A DNA stretch of 64,000 nucleotides, taken from the NCBI GenBank assembly GCA_964602715.1, contig CAZRSB010000005.1, positions 7,178-71,177 on the forward strand, in the 5' to 3' direction. Positions 60,619 to 64,000 of the stretch are shown in pieces (position 1 is the stretch's first letter; each line of letters begins with the position of its first letter). The translations under genes and the position numbers were made by a program. Source of the stretch: Natronoplasma sp964602715 (GTDB lineage Archaea; Thermoplasmatota; Thermoplasmata; Halarchaeoplasmatales; Halarchaeoplasmataceae). The notes beneath the pieces were generated by a model that was given only the letters and a program-made list of their open reading frames with translations, was not told the DNA's origin and searched no databases.

Positions 60619-63477
60619 ATGTCTTCTAAAAAAGATGATCAGATAATAAAAAGTGAGTCTAATCTGAAAGAGATATTAGAAAATTTAGAATTGGGGAATC
60701 ATCTCTGTTATATATATAAGGATAAAGAAAGATCGTTAGAGAGTATTTTTTATTTTATCATCACTGGCCTAGAAAGAAATGAAAAATGTATTTATGTAGT
60801 GGATGAAAGAAGTAAAGAGATGATAATAGAGTACTTCGAGAAAAAGAATTTTGATCTTCAACCTTATATGGATTCGGGACAGATCTCATTCCTAACCTCG
60901 AAGGACACCTACTTGAAAGATGGATATTTCGATCCCGATGAAATGATAACCTTGATCAAAAAGAACGAGAGAAAAGCTCTTGAGGAAGGTTATGAAGGGC
61001 TGAGGATAACAGGTGAGATGACCTGGGTTTTCTCTGATCTACCTGGAACGGAAAGATTGATGGAATATGAAATGAAATTGAACCAATTTTTTCTCGAAAG
61101 CAACGCCATGGGCCTTTGTCAGTACAACGAAAACAGGTTCGGTCCCGATATCTTACTAGATGTTATCTATAACCATCCAAAAGTCCTGATCGAAGATGCA
61201 TTTTATGATAATCCCTTCTACATGCCTCCTGATGTTTTTCTCTCCAGACTGAAGGGAGAAGTTGATAAAAAATACTATCAGAGAATAAAAGAGGAGATAA
61301 CAGAGAGAGGATTATTAGAAAAAAAAGAGAAACTAGCCAAGTCCTCTTTGAAAAGGGCTTCTGTAGAGGTATACTGGATAACACCTGAAGGTAAATTTCT
61401 TTTCTCGAATGAAACTGCAAAGGAAAGATTGGGCTTTTCCAAAAAAGAGTTCAATAAAATGTACGTTTGGGATATAGATCCAAATTATACAAAAGAAAGA
61501 AGAGAGGAATTTTGGGAAGAATTAAAAGAAAATAAAACCAAAACCTTCCAAAGCATCCATGAAGATAAACAAGGTAATACATTTCCAGTGGAGATCACCA
61601 GTCAATATGTAAAGATGGATGGAGAGGAATATGAATTCGCCTTCGCCAAGGATATAACCGAAAAAGTTGAAACTGAAACAGAATTGAAAGAAAAACACCG
61701 TGAACTTGAAACTCTATTGAGTAATCTACCAGGTATGGCATTTCGATGCTTGTATAACAAGGATTGGACGATGAAATTTGTGAGTGAGGGAGCAAAAGAA
61801 TTAACTAGCTACGATCCAGAAGAATTGATAGATGGTAAGGAAAAAAATTATGGAGATATCATAGTCCCTGAAGATAGAGAAATGGTGTGGGAAGAAATAA
61901 AGTCATCAATTGAAAAAAGAAAACCGTACAAGATCAACTATAGGATTGAAACTAAGAATGGTGAAGTTAAGTGGGTTTGGGAACAGGGAAGAGGTATTTT
62001 CGATGAAGAAGGCAATGTAAAATATATTGAAGGATTTATTGAAGATGTATCAGATAGAAAGAATATGGAACAAAAACTAAAAGAGGAACAAGATAGATTC
62101 AAATCGCTTGCTGAGACAAGTCCATTTTCAATTTTCGTATATAGAAATAAATTCTTATATGTGAATCCAGAAGCAGTAGAGATGACAGGATACTCGGAAG
62201 ATGAACTTTTGGATATGAATTTTTGGGATGCCGTAGCTCCAGAACATAGAGACATGGTAAAAGAAAGAGGTATTGCAAGAACTAAAGAAGATCAAGAAGA
62301 ACCGCCACGGTCCTATGAATTCAAAATTCAAAGAAAAGATGGAGAGAAAAAATGGGTACACTTTACCGGTGCAAGAATAACTTATGAAGGAAAAAAGGCA
62401 GGAATCGGTACCGCTTTAGACATAACAGAAAGAAAGGAATATGAACAGGAATTGAGAAAAGTGAACGAGTTTAGAGAAAAGATAATCCAAGATGCTAATA
62501 TATGGGTGAACGTGATCAATGAAGAAGGAAACGTGACAGTTTGGAATAAAGCAGCAGAAGAGATAAGCGGTTATGCAAAAGAAGAAGTTAAAGGTCATAG
62601 CAAAATATGGGAATGGCTCTATCCGGATGACGAATACCGTCGTGAAGTCACTAGAAAGGCTAACAATATTTTAGAGGGAGAAAGCGTTGAGGATTTTGAG
62701 ACTACGATCTTGCCAAAGGATGGTGAGGAAAAAACTATTCGTTGGACTTCACATCCCTTAAAAAGAGGTAATGGAAAGATAATGGGATCTGTTGCTTTTG
62801 GCATAGATATCACAAAACAAAAAGAAGCAGAAGAACGTAGGGATTTTTTAGATACTTTGATGAGGCAGGATCTCCAGAGTAAATATCAAACCATGCAGGG
62901 CTATCTTCAACTTTTATTGACAGAAGATATATCAGAAGAGCATATGGATTTCATAAAAAAGGCAGAATATATCGGAAGAGAAGCGAATTCTATCTTAAAG
63001 CTCGCTAGAGATCTACAAGAAATCGAAAGAACAAAATGGAGGGCAGAGAATGATGTTGATAAGATAATTGAACATGTTTTGGACTCTACTTCAACATTGA
63101 GAGAGCAAACCAATGTCGAATTAAAAGAAAAGTGTCCAAAAGATATCAGCAAAGTCATAGGAGATTATTCTTTAAAAACACTTTTAACTCAACTGATCAA
63201 AACTAGGATACAGACTGGAGAATGTGAAAATATAATATTAAAAGCTGATGAGGAAAAAGACAAAGTTATCATCAACCTCATGGATGATGGGGATAAGCTA
63301 CCTGATGATATCAAAGGTTTGTTTGAAGGTGAAATTTATGAAGGTTTTACAGCAGGTGTAGGAGGTGTCAGGTATTATATGATTAAAGAAATAGCTAAAC
63401 ATAACAATGCGAAGATCTCAGTGGACGAATCTGAAAAATATGGTGCTAAATTTAAAATTCACTTGCAAAAGGCATAA
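60619..63477 (+). CDS. MEDS-PAS protein with degenerate kinase core
   Basis: 952 residues. N-terminal MEDS sensory domain (about 15-205: LGNHLCYIYKDKERSL, GLRITGEMTWVFSD, LCQYNENRFGPDILLDVIYN), then about four PAS domains (245-745). The kinase core is altered: the box reads LDTLMRQDLQSKYQ where paralogues have LLRHD, so the phosphoacceptor His is Gln; the N box is QLIKTRIQTG instead of NLIENSI; only remnants of the G boxes remain (MDDGDKLPDD). It probably cannot autophosphorylate and may act as a sensor or allosteric partner. Confidence 0.88.
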   Translation: MSSKKDDQIIKSESNLKEILENLELGNHLCYIYKDKERSLESIFYFIITGLERNEKCIYVVDERSKEMIIEYFEKKNFDLQPYMDSGQISFLTSKDTYLKDGYFDPDEMITLIKKNERKALEEGYEGLRITGEMTWVFSDLPGTERLMEYEMKLNQFFLESNAMGLCQYNENRFGPDILLDVIYNHPKVLIEDAFYDNPFYMPPDVFLSRLKGEVDKKYYQRIKEEITERGLLEKKEKLAKSSLKRASVEVYWITPEGKFLFSNETAKERLGFSKKEFNKMYVWDIDPNYTKERREEFWEELKENKTKTFQSIHEDKQGNTFPVEITSQYVKMDGEEYEFAFAKDITEKVETETELKEKHRELETLLSNLPGMAFRCLYNKDWTMKFVSEGAKELTSYDPEELIDGKEKNYGDIIVPEDREMVWEEIKSSIEKRKPYKINYRIETKNGEVKWVWEQGRGIFDEEGNVKYIEGFIEDVSDRKNMEQKLKEEQDRFKSLAETSPFSIFVYRNKFLYVNPEAVEMTGYSEDELLDMNFWDAVAPEHRDMVKERGIARTKEDQEEPPRSYEFKIQRKDGEKKWVHFTGARITYEGKKAGIGTALDITERKEYEQELRKVNEFREKIIQDANIWVNVINEEGNVTVWNKAAEEISGYAKEEVKGHSKIWEWLYPDDEYRREVTRKANNILEGESVEDFETTILPKDGEEKTIRWTSHPLKRGNGKIMGSVAFGIDITKQKEAEERRDFLDTLMRQDLQSKYQTMQGYLQLLLTEDISEEHMDFIKKAEYIGREANSILKLARDLQEIERTKWRAENDVDKIIEHVLDSTSTLREQTNVELKEKCPKDISKVIGDYSLKTLLTQLIKTRIQTGECENIILKADEEKDKVIINLMDDGDKLPDDIKGLFEGEIYEGFTAGVGGVRYYMIKEIAKHNNAKISVDESEKYGAKFKIHLQKA

Positions 63478-63556
63478 CTTTTTGATATATGATTATCGAA
63501 ATTGATAAACTTCGATTCCTTTTAAATCAAATAAGTCCTTTGTAGTAATCGATACG

Positions 63557-63787
63557 ATGAAAGGAAAAGATATTGAAAATAATATATCTTCGATGCTGGA
63601 GTTAACCAAATTTGTAGGCTCTGGATGGAAACCTATTTCAGTAAGAACTCATCGATGTAGAGAAGGAGTTAATGTATTGAAACAGACCATCACCCTCTAC
63701 TATGTAAAAGAAGATGATTTAGATGGTCAGGTTGATTTTGATAACAAGGCAAACTTGAGGATACATGTGTTCAGTGAAGATAATTGA
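63557..63787 (+). CDS. Small protein, unknown
   Basis: 76 residues beginning MKGKDIENNISSMLELTKF, then SGWKPISVRTHRCREGVNVL and a strand-rich end. Codon texture matches the neighbours, but there is no clear ribosome site and no recognised family. It follows the MEDS-PAS gene by about 80 bp. Confidence 0.45.
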   Translation: MKGKDIENNISSMLELTKFVGSGWKPISVRTHRCREGVNVLKQTITLYYVKEDDLDGQVDFDNKANLRIHVFSEDN

Positions 63788-64000
63788 TCATCATAAAATA
63801 ACTAGTTATAAAACCAAACCTTTTTTTTTAAAAAAATCTAAATTGTGAATTATACTGATCTTTTTATACTAAGTGTATTCCTATTAGATTTCTAAAAAAA
63901 TTCCATCGTGTGTGGGAACTTAGTAGAAAGTTACAACTTTTTAGTAATTTTAAAAAAAAGAACTCAATTTTAAGTAAAGTCATCTATTTTTTCAATACGT
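63788..64000. other. Window end with an IS-type terminal repeat
   Basis: A run of eight or more T at 63823-63831 may terminate the upstream transcript. GTTACAACTTTTTAGTAAT (63930-63948) matches the left terminal repeat of the 4353-4486 element at 15 of 19 bases, so a mobile element may begin here and extend beyond the window. Confidence 0.4.

Overview
The window is AT-rich archaeal DNA. Diagnostic genes are archaeal-type phosphoenolpyruvate carboxylase, splicing endonuclease EndA, ribosomal protein S8e, SRP19, both ether-lipid synthases (GGGP synthase and UbiA-type DGGGP synthase), a DUF2070 protein, and MtrA/MtrH-type methyltransferase subunits. Promoters look archaeal: a TATA box about 25 bp before leaderless starts, with GGTGA/GGAGG ribosome sites inside operons. 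Proteins are rich in Asp and Glu. A euryarchaeal lineage, possibly Thermoplasmatota, is my inference; the sequence alone does not fix it.

Region 1 (1-16 kb) is amino-acid biosynthesis. A leuC/aconitase-family gene (cut by the window edge) and a homocitrate/isopropylmalate synthase diverge from an Lrp regulator, followed by PEP carboxylase. A ribbon-helix-helix/PIN toxin-antitoxin pair sits in a repeat-bearing island. A tight operon then runs aspartokinase, aspartate-semialdehyde dehydrogenase, homoserine O-acetyltransferase, a MetF-like reductase, MtrA and MtrH. With O-acetylhomoserine sulfhydrylase (13.6-14.9 kb) this encodes aspartate to homoserine ester to homocysteine plus a corrinoid methyl-transfer branch, which reads as methionine synthesis. 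The final methionine synthase and homoserine dehydrogenase are not in the window. A decayed transposase and prephenate dehydratase follow.

Region 2 (16-35.5 kb) is mostly housekeeping: tRNA-Thr, a ribbon-helix-helix regulator with a C-terminally shortened FtsZ-family GTPase, QueF, carbamate kinase, an aminotransferase, HisRS, DUF2085, S8e, SRP19, EndA, a phosphoesterase, tRNA-Gln, the lipid operon, tRNA-Asp, a compositionally foreign PAP2 phosphatase, DUF488, a creatininase-family protein, a hemerythrin, an alkaline-phosphatase-superfamily protein and a dipeptide-epimerase-like enzyme. An 870 bp AT-rich gap holds inverted repeats and a possible small transcript.

Region 3 (35.8-64 kb) is a sensory island. 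Four very large proteins carry strings of PAS/GAF domains; three are receiver-PAS-histidine kinases and one is a MEDS-PAS protein with a degenerate kinase core. There is also a receiver-PadR protein. A chemoreceptor-CheW-receiver/kinase module occurs twice in tandem, with a two-domain KaiC ATPase and a KaiB/thioredoxin-fold protein between the copies. The second chemoreceptor copy is interrupted by one in-frame stop. No CheA or stand-alone CheY is present. Peroxiredoxin and a ferritin-like gene lie near the start of this island.
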